Assembly: GCA_034509495.1 (NCBI GenBank)
Contig: CM067515.1
Location: 15,894,558-15,958,557, forward strand
DNA: 64,000 nucleotides
Source: Acestrorhynchus altus
Taxonomy: Eukaryota; Chordata; Actinopteri; Characiformes; Acestrorhynchidae
Direction: 5' to 3'
Part shown: piece by piece, positions 48,800 through 59,520 of the stretch
Layout of the letters: every line of letters starts with the position of its first letter
Numbering within the stretch: position 1 is the first letter of the stretch
Made by a program: the position numbers and the translations under genes
Notes under the pieces: generated by a model
What the model was told of the DNA's origin: nothing
Databases searched by the model: none
What the model saw: the letters and a program-made list of their open reading frames with translations, nothing else

Positions 48800-49140
48800 A
48801 CTCTTTGTGTAGGTCCCCCTAATGTCACCAAAACAGTTATGACCATCAAGACATGGACTCCACAAGACCTCTGAAGGTGTCCTGTGGTATCTGACACCAA
48901 AACGTTACAGCCAATCCTTTAAGTGCTGGAAGTTGTAAGGTGGAGCCTCAATGAGCATCAATGAGTCTTTGCTGCCCATGACCCTGTTGCTGGTTCAAGT
49001 ACTTTTGGCAGGTACTGACCACTGCCTTCTGGCCCAGTTGTTTAGCCATCATAGTCTGGCTCCTGTTAAAGTGTTTTAGATTACACTTGGCCATATTTCA
49101 TGCTTCAACACATTAACTTCAAGAACTGACTTGAAGCACC
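48800..49140 (-). mobile_element. Tc1-like deletion derivative
   Basis: 'catggactccacaagacctc' then 'gaaggtgtcctgtggtatct' and 'tgcccatgaccctgttgctg' are minus-strand pieces of the family also at 7365-7786. The middle of the transposase is deleted. Confidence 0.6.
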
Positions 49141-49399
49141 ACGCATTACAAGGAAAGTGTTCAAAATCCTTAGTTCATGGACAGAAAGCAAATATTTATT
49201 TCAGTGAACATGTCAGTGTCATTTTTGTTGTTATATCAATTGCAACAGTACAAAGTTACACATTACCGAGTGTGGAAGATGTATTGCAAGATATTGGATC
49301 AGATTGACATTTATGATTTTACTGTTTATACAGTAATTTACTGACAAACAGTGCAATAGAGAAAATAAAAAAGACACATAACACTCCATGGCACAAAGC

Positions 49400-49770
49400 A
49401 AAAAATACTACAGTGCCTAGAAAAACATGGTGATGGCAGTATCATACTGTGGGGATGCTTTCTTTCAGCAGGGACAGAGAAGCTGCTCAAAGATGATGGG
49501 AAGATGGATGGCGTTCAATACAGGGCAATTCTGGAGGAAAACCTATTAGAGGCTGCAAAAGACTTGAGACTGGGGTGGAGATTCACATAAACATAAACTA
49601 TCACCCTGAGCATGCAGCCAGAGCTACAATGGAATGGTTTAGTTCAAAGCATATTCATGTGTTAGAATGGCCCAATCAAAGTCCAGACCTAAATCCCATT
49701 GAGAATCTGTGCCAAAAAATTGAAAATTGCAGTTCATACACACTCTCCATCCAACTTGACTGAGCTTGAA
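49400..49770 (+). mobile_element. Tc1-like transposase C-terminal relic
   Basis: The + strand shows HGDGSIILWGCF near 49420-49460 and HVLEWPNQSPDLNPIENL near 49650-49710, which contains the final catalytic Glu region. Two frameshifts separate them. Confidence 0.8.
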
Positions 49771-50129
49771 CCTGTGTATGTATTGCACTCATACCGTTCT
49801 CTCAGCAGCAAATATTGCACAATAATTAGAGACAGAATAAGATATAGGTCCATGTGATATGTTAGTAATAGAGTGCACTGTGACAGAGTGGGGTATGGGG
49901 TCATAGTGTGTTTATGTGAGAGAGTGCCTGAGTGCCTGGTTGGGGAGGGTTTGATTGTAAAGCTGAACAGCAGCATGGAGAAAGGAGCCGTGGTATCTCT
50001 CTTTTCCTGAGCCTGTCACTGAAGGAGCTGCCCAGTGCTGCCCAATATCCTCCTTTCCACCACCTCTCCCACTGGGTCCAGTGCACAACCCAGGACAGAA
50101 CTTGCCTTCCTGCTAAGCTTGTCCAGTTA

Positions 50130-50890
50130 TTTCCCACCTCCAGAGCAAACAATACCATAAAAGATGGCTGATGCCACCAGAGTCATTAAAAGAGTGGAGA
50201 AGTCCATCCTGTATTCCAAGGGACTGGAGCCTCCTCATCAGGTGGAGTCTGCTCTGAGCTTTCTTATACAGGGCATGTGTGTTGTCAGACCAGTCCAGTT
50301 TGTTGTTAAGATGAATACACAGGTACTTGTAAGTCTTGACAGTCTTGAAGTGTCACTTAGCTGGATGTTCACTGCAGTGTGTGAGGATAACTTAGTTCTA
50401 CGGAAATCCACCACCAGCAGTTCTGCCAGCACCAGTCCAAGTTACAGCTTCTCTGTATAAAGTTCTATCTAATCTATTCCCTTTCATCGTTGTATGAGAT
50501 GAGTCATCAGAGAATTTCTGGAGGTGACAGGTGTAGTCAAATTACAGATGATGGATCAGTGGATGAAGATGGGCAAGAACAAGTCTTTCCAGAGCCTTCA
50601 TTAGATGTGAGGTCAGTTCCATTCAGATAACCATGTAACCATTCAGATCACTTGGGTGTGCAGTTTTTTGGGATAGGTACTACACATGATGTCGTCCAGA
50701 TTACTGGCACTTTCCTGTTTCAGGCTTAGGTTGAAAATGCCCTTTAATATCCCACACAGTTGGTCTGAGCAGTGCCTTGGCTCCCATAACTAATGTTGTC
50801 TGAACCCGCTGCCTTCATTTTCCTCAGTTCCCTCCTCATTTGTTCTCTAGTTAGGGACAGAGGAACACAGGACCGAATATTTGGAGCTGA
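50130..50890 (-). mobile_element. LINE reverse transcriptase relic
   Basis: The minus strand encodes ELLVVDFRRTK near 50390-50430, the segment that follows the FADD active site in many fish LINEs, then TNWTGLTTHM. Farther right, 50600-50880 is colinear with the upstream fingers region. It is decayed by stops. The last bases on +, 'ataaagttctatctaatcta' (50457-50476), resemble the 3' tail of the family at 26940-27290. Confidence 0.7.
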
Positions 50891-51059
50891 AAGCACTGCA
50901 GCAAAATGTGCTGATCAAATATGTTGAAAAAGGAATTGAGGGTATTTACTCATTACAGTATTTAGATTGTAAACTGTAAACTGCACTCTTGATCTCTTGT
51001 TGAATTCATTCACTGGCAGTTGCTATTGGAAAGGAGGATTTTCCCTTTTTAAAAAAATG

Positions 51060-51260
51060 TGTAATTGGTACTGGAGTGTGTGATGGTGTCTCTGCTGGGT
51101 TTCAAGCTGGCTGTGTTTGACCGTGATGGTGTGCCAGGGCAGTTTACTCTAGCAGGCCAAGATTAGCCGGGCTGAAGTGCTGCAGCGCCCCTGCGGCCTG
51201 AGGAATGTGCCCTGGCACTGCCCTCTGTCCCACGCCAGCTGAGCTCTAACCAGACATGTG
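51060..51260. promoter_or_regulatory. GC-rich CNE-like segment with inverted repeat
   Basis: Non-repetitive, GC-rich stretch. 'gtgccagggcag' (51131-51142) and 'gtgccctggcac' (51207-51218) are inverted copies with 11 of 12 bases complementary. An NFI half-site-like 'ggccaagattagcc' lies between them. Confidence 0.35.
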
Positions 51261-51719
51261 TAGAATGGCCTAAACCCAGACTCTAGTAACAGTGTTACAG
51301 CAGTGGAAATATTAACTGCAGAAACAGCATTTTTTAAAATAAATTAAGCATTAATTACATTATCCAATTTTAGGCTTGATGTTGTGAAGGACATTTTAAA
51401 TGTGCTCCCATTTCAGCTACAAATGTACATATTTCAGTGCGGGACAAACTTTCAAAATTTGAATTTGAAAACTGAAAGGTTTCAGGTTAGGTTAGTGTAC
51501 TGCAAATCAAGGTTTAACAATTCAAAAGTGTCAACACACATCAATAAAATGCGCTTCATCAGTGCATGTGCTTTAAAATTAAACAAATCCCACATTACAT
51601 TCAAATTTGAATGATTTTGTAATTATATTACCCATTTATTAATCTTATTAAATACATTATTCTGTATCCAGTAAAAATGTTTCAGTATCTGCTATTAATT
51701 TTAAAGTATGTACAATCAA

Positions 51720-51935
51720 TATGTTTATGGCATTTAGTCGACACTCTTATCCAGAGTGATGTACAAGGTTATTCACATCACAGAAGAGGGCTGAAGTATT
51801 GTGGGGAGTCTTTCCCAAGATATCTTATTGGTGTAGTACAGCATAGTTTTCCAGACTGGGAATCGAACCCCAATCTCCCAAATGGAGCAACAGCACACTG
51901 GTGGTGTTATCTGTTGTGCCACACCAACCACAACA
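51720..51935 (-). mobile_element. tRNA-derived SINE
   Basis: On the minus strand, an A-box-like 'tggtgtggcacaacagataa' and B box GGGGTTCGATTCCC lead into a body ending 'ctctggataagagtgtcgac', a tail module common in teleost SINEs and related repeats. Confidence 0.65.
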
Positions 51936-51989
51936 AGCAATTATTCTCTACTATAAATACATTAAATAAAATAAATTATTTAATATCTC

Positions 51990-52245
51990 CAAAAAATGAT
52001 TCTGTATCTACTATAATTTATTTGGGAATTATTATGAATTATTCAGTATCTACTAGTAATTATTCATTGTATACTATGAATTGTTCATTGTCTACTATAA
52101 CTTCAGTAACTACTATGCATTTTTCAGTATCTGTTATGAATAATTCAATATCCACTAGGAATTCATCAGTATTCCCTATGTATTAACTGTGAATTATTCA
52201 GTATTCTGTATGAATTATTCTGCAACTACTATGAATTATTCAATA
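51990..52245 (-). repeat. degenerate minisatellite, reverse orientation
   Basis: Units of about 21 bp such as 'tattcagtatctactagtaa' are the reverse complement of the 20085-21205 unit. About 11 recognisable units. Confidence 0.75.
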
Positions 52246-53469
52246 CCCACATTTTTGAATGACCCTGCTCCAGGAAATCACCTGATACTACTAAAGATCT
52301 AATTAACAAGCCCTCTGTGAGGTAAACTGCGTGTCTCAGAGCAGAGTAAACACCGCAGCATGCAGAATGCCGAATAGTGGTTGCAGTCTCACTGTCGGGA
52401 GTTTAACCTGGTTATATATATATATCTTAAAAGGCCACAGCTTATATTAGGTTATTTCAGAATATAAACCTCACAAATATATTTCTTTAATCTGAAATAT
52501 ACATGGTTTAGAGATTTAAATATATAGGAATAATGGTTTGCATAGAGCTGGGTGTTTATTCTAGTGAACTGCAGCCCTGGCTTCCCCGATTATGCTCTCT
52601 AATGGCTTGTGTACATCAGTTGCAGGTGGCCAACGTAAATATCACAGGTGAAGCTGCTTCCCCATGCTTTCTTAGCCTGTTTCTGTGCTGTTTGCTCAAA
52701 CTATGTTAACTGCAGTCATCATTTAAAAGAATTTACTTCTTGGGAAAAAAGGTCCCAAGCAGTCAAACATGTGGATATATTGCAAAATAAATATGTATTA
52801 AATCAAAAAATCAGCTTTCATGCAAGTTTCCAAGTCCAGCCAAGTTCTGCTGAACATAAGTTAGACTTTTATTTTAAAGGCAGAAGAAATACAGGCAGAA
52901 ATCTTTCATTAGTTAAAATAATAAACAATCTTAAAGACTGTATTAGAATGATAAATCTTTAAAGTATCAGTTTGTAACTCTTTTTGGAGCCATGAAACCT
53001 AAGAATTTGCCAGGCTGGAGATAAATGTTATACTCAAAAGAATATTTTTTGTAATCAAATGTTTATTTGGCAAATTTATTAAATAAATAAACTGATATAT
53101 TTCTTCAGGCTAGGAAAAGATGACTATGTTCAAGAGTGGGACAGGTAGCTCACATTAATGTTATTAAAATGTAATAAATCTGCTAGATGCTTGATGGCTC
53201 CAAACCAGGAAAAAAACATATTCAGCATCTTCTGTGACTTCCAGTATGTATTATGATTTTTAAGTAACTATTATAAATTATTTAATATTAAGGTTTAACA
53301 ATTAACTATTTAACAGTAAAATATTGGTGAAAATATTAAAAAGTTAAGCTGAAGTTATTACATATGTTAAGACTTGAGCAGAGGCCCATGGAACTAACAC
53401 AGACCTAAACATTGCACAGTACGATTTCTGGGAGCTCTGAACTGAAAGCTAACATGAGCCAGACCAGAT

Positions 53470-53715
53470 GCAATAAACATAAAGTCAGTGGTCAGTGAGA
53501 GTGTCTACCTTTAAAACTCTATATAACATTAAAATAAACCCACGTAAACTTAAAGACAGTGGTCAGTGAGAGTGTTTACCTGTTAAACTCTATATAACTT
53601 ATAACTAGGGAACCCTCCCAAGGGATCAATAAAGTTCTATCCTATCCTATAACATTAAAATAAACCCACGTAAACATACAGTCAGTATGAGTGTTTACCT
53701 GTAAAACTAGGAATG
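53470..53715 (+). repeat. 85-bp tandem repeat cluster
   Basis: Three imperfect units, each with 'cagtggtcagtgagagtg' or a shortened form, 'tttacctg' and 'ctctatataac', then 'aataaaccca'. The last two are separated by a short LINE tail (53599-53650). Confidence 0.8.
53599..53650 (+). mobile_element. extremely 5'-truncated LINE insertion
   Basis: About 50 bases, 'ggaaccctcccaagggatca' then 'ataaagttctatcctatcct', identical in kind to the minus-strand 3' end at 26940-27000. It sits inside a tandem unit, splitting 'tataac' and 'attaaaataaac', with 'tataac' repeated on both sides as a likely target duplication. Confidence 0.75.
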
Positions 53716-53774
53716 CTGGTCTCTCATCAGGAGAGAACTGGGAATTGTTAACATATTGCAAATGGCCTGTGTGC

Positions 53775-53800
53775 CTGTGTGTGTGTGTGTGTGTGTGTGT
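53775..53800. repeat. (GT)n microsatellite
   Basis: Short perfect GT run. Confidence 0.9.
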
Positions 53801-54165
53801 CTGGTATTTATTGTGATGTCAGTAGTTTGTGACGAAATCAACTCCTACTGTTATTACGTCATATTCGTATGCAAATTAGGGCCACATTCGGGCGGAGTAA
53901 ACACCATCGTTATTAATTAAATAAAAATAAACAAACAAATAGATAAATGACAATAATAAAATAAAGACATTATAGAACGCGGTGGGGGCTGGCGCGCGCT
54001 CGGGCGCGCTCACGCACGCAGACGCACCAGCCGCCTCCGCCGTGGTGTTCATCCCTCCTCCTCCTCCTGCTGCTCCTGCTGCTCTTCATCGCCGCTGTGA
54101 GATCTCAAGGCTGCGTCTCCTGTCCTCCCTGCGTACAACGGACAGGAGAGATAGAGTGATAGAGT

Positions 54166-54168
<3 letters not shown>

Positions 54169-54220
<52 letters not shown>
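54169..54220. repeat. (GA)26 microsatellite in a promoter region
   Basis: Perfect GA dinucleotides inside the CpG-rich region. GA tracts occur near all three NFI first exons. Confidence 0.97.
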
Positions 54221-54223
<3 letters not shown>

Positions 54224-54809
54224 GCGGAGGCTCTGCTGAGCACTCAGCCCAAATGCTGCACGAGCCATGAGCCCGGACGTCCAGCCTTATAATAACCCGA
54301 GAGAGGGACGAGCACAGCCGGCTACGAGAGCCAGAGCGCCCCCTCCCCTCCTAACGACCCCTAACGGCACCGCTGTGCACCTAACAGTTCCTGCCTAAGC
54401 TCAAAGATGCAGCCTACCCTGTGTAGCTCGTGAGGGGCATTTCTGTTGGACTGCTTCGTCTGGGACATCTGCGCTCTGCTTTTCTCACTTGTCCCAAGAA
54501 GGGCTGGTTTGGGGGGTGTGAGGGGGGTGTGGGGGTTTGTTGTCCTCCTGCACCAAAGCAAAAGGACCACAGGATTATTAATGTGACTTCCCAACGAGGC
54601 GCGTGCATATGGAAGTAATAAACATCATCATCAACAACAACAACAACAGCAACAGCAGACTGAGACACCAGGCGCTGGAAGCGCAGTTACAAAAATAACA
54701 GAAACACAGAAAGCTCCCGGCTCCAACTTTTAGAGGAGAAGGAGGGGAAAGGAGGAGGAGGCTGAGGAGTAGGAGGAGGAGGAGGAGTGCTGGCAAGTTT
54801 GGCTTGGAA

Positions 54810-54812
54810 ATG
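54810..54812 (+). CDS. nfic: NFI alternative first coding exon: single ATG at the splice donor
   Basis: The ATG is the last codon before a donor (ATG|GTACGT, GT at 54813), so joining to exon 2 would give MDEFHPFIEALL, the short N-terminus known for some mammalian NFI isoforms. The frame is open back to TAA at 54696-54698 with no other ATG, and the context is good (gaaATG, G follows after splicing). Phase 0 matches the other two first exons. The alternative is that this island drives a noncoding transcript. Confidence 0.65.
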
Positions 54813-54814
54813 GT

Positions 54815-55560
54815 ACGTTTAACGAATCAATTCCCATCCTTACTGGTCTGTTGACACCCAAAAAGGCGCGAGGAGTGAGAGTGTGTGTGTGTGGAGTGCA
54901 GGAAATGCATAGGGAAAGCGGACTGTCATGTGATGTGGTTTTAAAGCTCTCTGTTTGCAGTCTGTGCTTTAAAGCCCTTCTTCCAGACCAGACCGTCCCG
55001 CACTGAAAGTTACACACGAGGAGCATGACAACCAACCAACCATCCTAACAAACAAACAAACAAACCACTCAACACATACCCTTAACACAACACCAAGCAG
55101 GGTCAGTGTTGACGTTGGAAAGCTCACACGTGTTAAGCCTGAGCTCCTGCAGAAATGGCCGCAGGCTCAGCCAAAGTGGATTTGAACCACCAGGCTGACA
55201 GAGGTGCCCCTCTGCCGGGGAGAAGCCTCAGACACACTGCGGTGGCCCCGGCAGCTAGCCAGCTGCGGTGCTTCACTCAGTTCTCTCTCTCACACACACA
55301 TACACCACACCACCACACACACACACTTAGACTTATTCCCTTCATTTTGGCGCCAGACTGAACATAACCTGTCCGGCCGGTGAATAAACGATCCACAGTA
55401 ACCTAAAAAGTGTTGTTTTTATCAGCAAAACAGGGCCGTTCAGGAAGTTTACACTAGTACTAAAGCTGGACTGCAGCACAGAGCCAAACTCAGCTCAGGC
55501 TGGAGGCGTCTTTACACACCTTTAGTAGGTTTTGAAGGCGCAAGATCAGAGACTTTAAAA
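54815..55560. other. CpG-rich 3' shore of the second NFI promoter
   Basis: Still GC-rich. A 68-codon frame starting at 55155 (MAAGSAKVDLNHQ) has a fair start context but ends in translated CA-repeat sequence. I treat it as chance within the intron, though a minor first exon cannot be excluded. Confidence 0.4.
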
Positions 55561-55890
55561 TCATCCTGACTACAGCATGATTGGTAAGAAGGAAGCTATT
55601 CAGGAAGTGTCTGTGTTCTCTTCCCTCCGCTTACAAATGAAGGGGCTTTAGAATTCCTTCCTTTCACTGGGAGGGCCTTTTATTTGTTATTATTACACAG
55701 CAAAATTTTGGATCATTTATAATGTGCCTTTGTCTGTGTAAGAGGAGCTTATTGTTGTTATTTTGAAAATTTAGTTTAAGGTGGTTAAAGGTATGTTTCA
55801 GGAATGTTGTAATGTAATTTAACAAATTTTACTTTCCGTCATTTATCAAGTCCATTTTTGTTTGTCTTGTGGTGAGAAAATAAATATTAG

Positions 55891-55891
<1 letters not shown>

Positions 55892-55967
<76 letters not shown>

Positions 55968-55969
55968 TT
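55892..55969. repeat. (TA)n followed by a T20 run
   Basis: About 29 TA units pass without a break into about 20 T. Confidence 0.97.
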
Positions 55970-55999
55970 ACCTGCATTTGTCAGATATCCATATATCCA

Positions 56000-57440
56000 T
56001 ATCCATATATTTTCTTTTGTTTCACAATAAAACAATATGTCAACACTTGGTTTCTCTATCAAAACTATGAAAGTCATGATTACAAAAAAAAATCATTTAA
56101 AGACAGTTTAAATGTATGGCATCTTTTAGTGTGTCACGCTGGACAACAAGGCTTTAATTATATGTATTTTTTACATAGCTATTTTGTAATTACACACAGT
56201 TATTTTGAGATCACAAGAAATATGATCATCAGATTGCAGAAATACAGAAAACTAATAATAAGTCATGGGCTTTCTAGAATTTGATTGAAACACTATTTTT
56301 ACTTTGTCCATTACTTTATCCATTTTAGTTTATCCATTTACTTTAGATAAAGGAATTTTGGTTCTGTACAAACTGTACAAAACCTAAAATGAATTCCTAA
56401 TCCTTCATTATATTTGAGTACTCTGGGCAATATTTCCCCCTGTGTGAACTCAGAAAAGTTCCACTTTAACTCCTAACATGGATTTAAAAATTGATTACTC
56501 AAATTAAAACTCCATTTTTTTTGTTCACATTTTCATTTCACTGCTGTGCTGCTATGCTCATGCAGGATTGGATTAAGTCACTTTACGAAGTGTAGCCCAT
56601 TGACTTTTTTCTGTGGATAAATAATTCAGGTTCATGAACTGTTCAAGATACTTAGTGACGGGTTATGGAGAGACTGTCCCATTGAATTTAATCAGCCTTT
56701 GTTGCCAAGCATCCCAAAAAGTTGGAAACCTCTGTACTAGTACTTGTCTGGTTGATATGTTAAGTTACTGTGGTTTTGTTCATCTGGACTCACCTACAGT
56801 GTTCATTAAGTTCCAGTTGGATGGAGATTACACTGGTCAATTATTAGGGTCAGGGTCAAGTGTGAAGTGCATAGGGTGTAAGGCGGGGTACACCCATTAT
56901 AGGGTGGCAGTTGATTAAACCTTGAAGATGTTAATTTGGTCATTACATAGTTCAACAACACTGTACATTTTAATTCAACATTGCAAGATTTAATTCTAAC
57001 ACTATAGGACTGAACATACAGGCAGTGATTAACTTTTCATTTTAATAAAGACTTATCGTAGTCATGTACTCCTAGACTAGGCTTAATCACTGTCAGAAAA
57101 TCTGCTCTGTATATAAATTAGTCTAACACTTCAAGATATTTGATCTTAGTTTAATTAAATTATTTTAAAATTAATTATATTTTGAATGGTGATTTAAGTC
57201 TGAGGGAAATATATTTTAGAAAGATATATTATCAACATATTCAGCACAGTTTAGGTTAGTCTGATCTAACACAGTCACAATTATTGCAACAAATAATAAT
57301 TATTGCAACAAATCACTGTAACAATACAACACTGTAATTGATCAGGAAACTGTAATGGTTAAACTAACAACGTGAGTAAATTCCACACCATACCACATGA
57401 TTTATCACTGTAAACATTGATGCAAAGCTGTAAAAGAAAT
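56000..57440. other. NFI intron, no exon seen
   Basis: AT-rich. From about 56960 scattered words such as 'ttaattcaacattg' and 'acactgtaattg' look like a worn left fringe of the minisatellite that follows. Confidence 0.5.
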
Positions 57441-57449
57441 CTCAGAATA

Positions 57450-58310
57450 GTAAGGGTTAATGCACAATGTTCATTTCTGTAGCTCTTAATTCTGCACTGT
57501 GAGTTAATTCAACATTGTGTACATGAAATATGAGGTAAATGTAGAATTAATGCCTCACTGTAGGAACGAGAACAGTCTATGTTAGCATTGTGAGAATTAG
57601 TTCTGCACTGTTAGAGTTAATTCATTATTGTGAGAGCTAATTTATCAACACTGAACATTATAAGAGGTAATTTAGCACTTTGAGAGTTAATTCCTGTAAG
57701 TTAATTCAGCACCATGTAGATTTTTTTTCAGTACTGTGAGAGCTAATTCAACACTGAGCTAGTTAATGGAGCACTGTAAGAGTTAATTCATGTGAGAGTT
57801 AATTCAGCACTGAGCTACTTAATGGAGCACTGTAAGAGTTAATTCATGTGAGAGCTAATTCAACACTGCACTAGTTATATCAGTACTGTGAATTAATGCT
57901 GTAACTGTTAATGAAACATTGTAAACATTGTGAGATTTAATTCAGGACTGTGAAAGTTAACTCAGCAATCAGAGATATTTCAGCACTATGTGTTATGTCA
58001 GCGCTGTTACAGTTAAGTCGGCACCGTTAGACTTAATTCAGCACTGTAAGTTTTATTTCAGCACTGTTAAAGTTAATCCAGTAGTGTTAGGGCTAATGCA
58101 GTTTTGGAAGATAATTGAGCTCTTGATAAATGAGTTAATTTGCATTGAAAGAGGAATCTCAGCACTGCAAGGTTAGTACAGCATTGTGAGTTAATTCAGC
58201 ACTGAAAGTTAATTTAGAACTGAGTATTGTGAGACTTAATTCAGCACTTAGAGTTAGTTCAGCACTATGAGTTAATTCAGTACTGGGAGAGTTAATTTAG
58301 TCTAAGAGTT
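57450..58310 (+). repeat. degenerate minisatellite, left block
   Basis: Units of about 18-24 bp built on 'gagttaattcagcactgtga'. They vary in the middle (cactg/tattg/tactg) and in spacing, showing old, uneven expansion. The array is split by a Tc1 insertion and resumes at 59520. Confidence 0.9.
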
Positions 58311-59520
58311 ACAGTCATGGCTGTTGAGTTGAATTTTTCCAGAAATAAACCATTTCTCCCAGACGCACATTGCAATTACCGCTTTGGTATACACATATAT
58401 TCATTTGTATTGTAACAACACTAGCAAACAGAGAAAAGGCAAATTTGACATACTTCACATAAAACTTGTTTCAAGCATTTGATGCTCATTTAAATTCATC
58501 TGTGGAAAGTAACGGGTGTGGGCAATATAACAATCACACCAGAAACCAGTTAAAAAGGAGAAGAGTTGATTAAGTCTTTGCATTGTGTTTGTTTATGTGC
58601 CACACTAAGCATAGAGCAGATAAAGAGGAGAAGAGGACTGTCTGAGGACTTGAGAACCAAAAATATCACACCCTGCAACTTTATAAGTCCATCTCCAGAG
58701 ATCTGATGTTCTTTGTCCATGGTGGGCAACATAATCAAGACGTTTACAACCCATGGCACTGTAGCTAAACTCCCTGGATGTGGACGGAAGAGAAACAATT
58801 ATGAAAGGTTGCAATGCATGATATGGTCCGTATGGTGATACACATCCCCAGTGAAGTCTAAAGAAATTCAAGCGGTCCAGTAGACTCAGGTGAATCGGGT
58901 GTGGAGTACTCCAGCACTGGCCAACATTTGAATGAAATGAAATGCTATGGCAGGAGACTCAGGAGGGATGCCATCATGACAGACATAAAAAAACTAGACT
59001 GCTGTTTACCAAAGGTATGTGCATGCCAAAATTCTTTTGGAAAATGTCTTATGGACAGATGAGACCAAGATAGAGCTTTATGGTAAAGCACTTCATTCTA
59101 TTCTTTACCACTGTTTACTACAGTCAAATGGTGGAGGTTCAAATATGTTTTGGGATTGCTTTGCTGCCTCTTATATTTAAAGTTCTAAAATTGCTTTTGG
59201 GAGAAGGGCACTTTAAATGTAGAGACCTGGAGTATTTGCAAATAAGAGTGGTACAAAAATGAAGCTAAGAAGTTTGTTGATGGTTATAGGAAGTGATAGA
59301 TGTCATTTATTTTTTCCAAAGCATGTGCACCCAAATATTAATTTGAGGGTTCCACTAATTTTGTCTGGCCCATAATTTCATGTTTTGCATGAAATCATAT
59401 AAATTTTGGCTTTCCCCCCCTCTGTTGTTTGTGTTATTCCAATCCACACCAAGGAAATAAACATGTGAATATCAAAACGTAATTGCAATTTTTTCCTGGG
59501 AGAAACACATTTCATCCAGG
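58311..59520 (+). mobile_element. Tc1-like transposon inserted in the minisatellite
   Basis: Left end begins 'acagtcatggctgttgagtt' after a TA. Inner inverted repeats are visible: 'tttctcccag' with 'attgcaattac' (58353-58380), and their complements at 59480-59507. The transposase on + is internally deleted: TTHGTVAKLPG near 58730-58770, WTDETKIELYGKA near 59050-59090 and GGGSNMFWDCFAA near 59130-59170 remain. The outer part of the right terminal repeat is missing. Confidence 0.8.

Larger units (their letters stand above)
53960..54812 (+). promoter_or_regulatory. nfic: CpG-rich promoter region and 5' UTR of the second NFI first exon
   Basis: A sharp change from AT-rich intron to CpG-dense DNA at about 53975 ('ggcgcgcgctcgggcgcgct'), a (GA)n tract at 54169-54220, then a purine-rich leader up to the exon end at 54812. 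No TATA box is evident, as usual for CpG-island promoters. The transcription start is unknown. Confidence 0.7.

Noticed and set aside
53982..54239. Frame MGAGARSGALTHADAP and overlapping frames in the CpG island
   Set aside because: Promoter-island GC bias and GA-repeat translation; no similarity and better explained as 5' UTR.
55155..55361. Frame starting MAAGSAKVDLNHQ in the CpG-rich shore
   Set aside because: Ends in translated CA-repeat sequence and does not lead to a donor in phase 0 for NFI exon 2.
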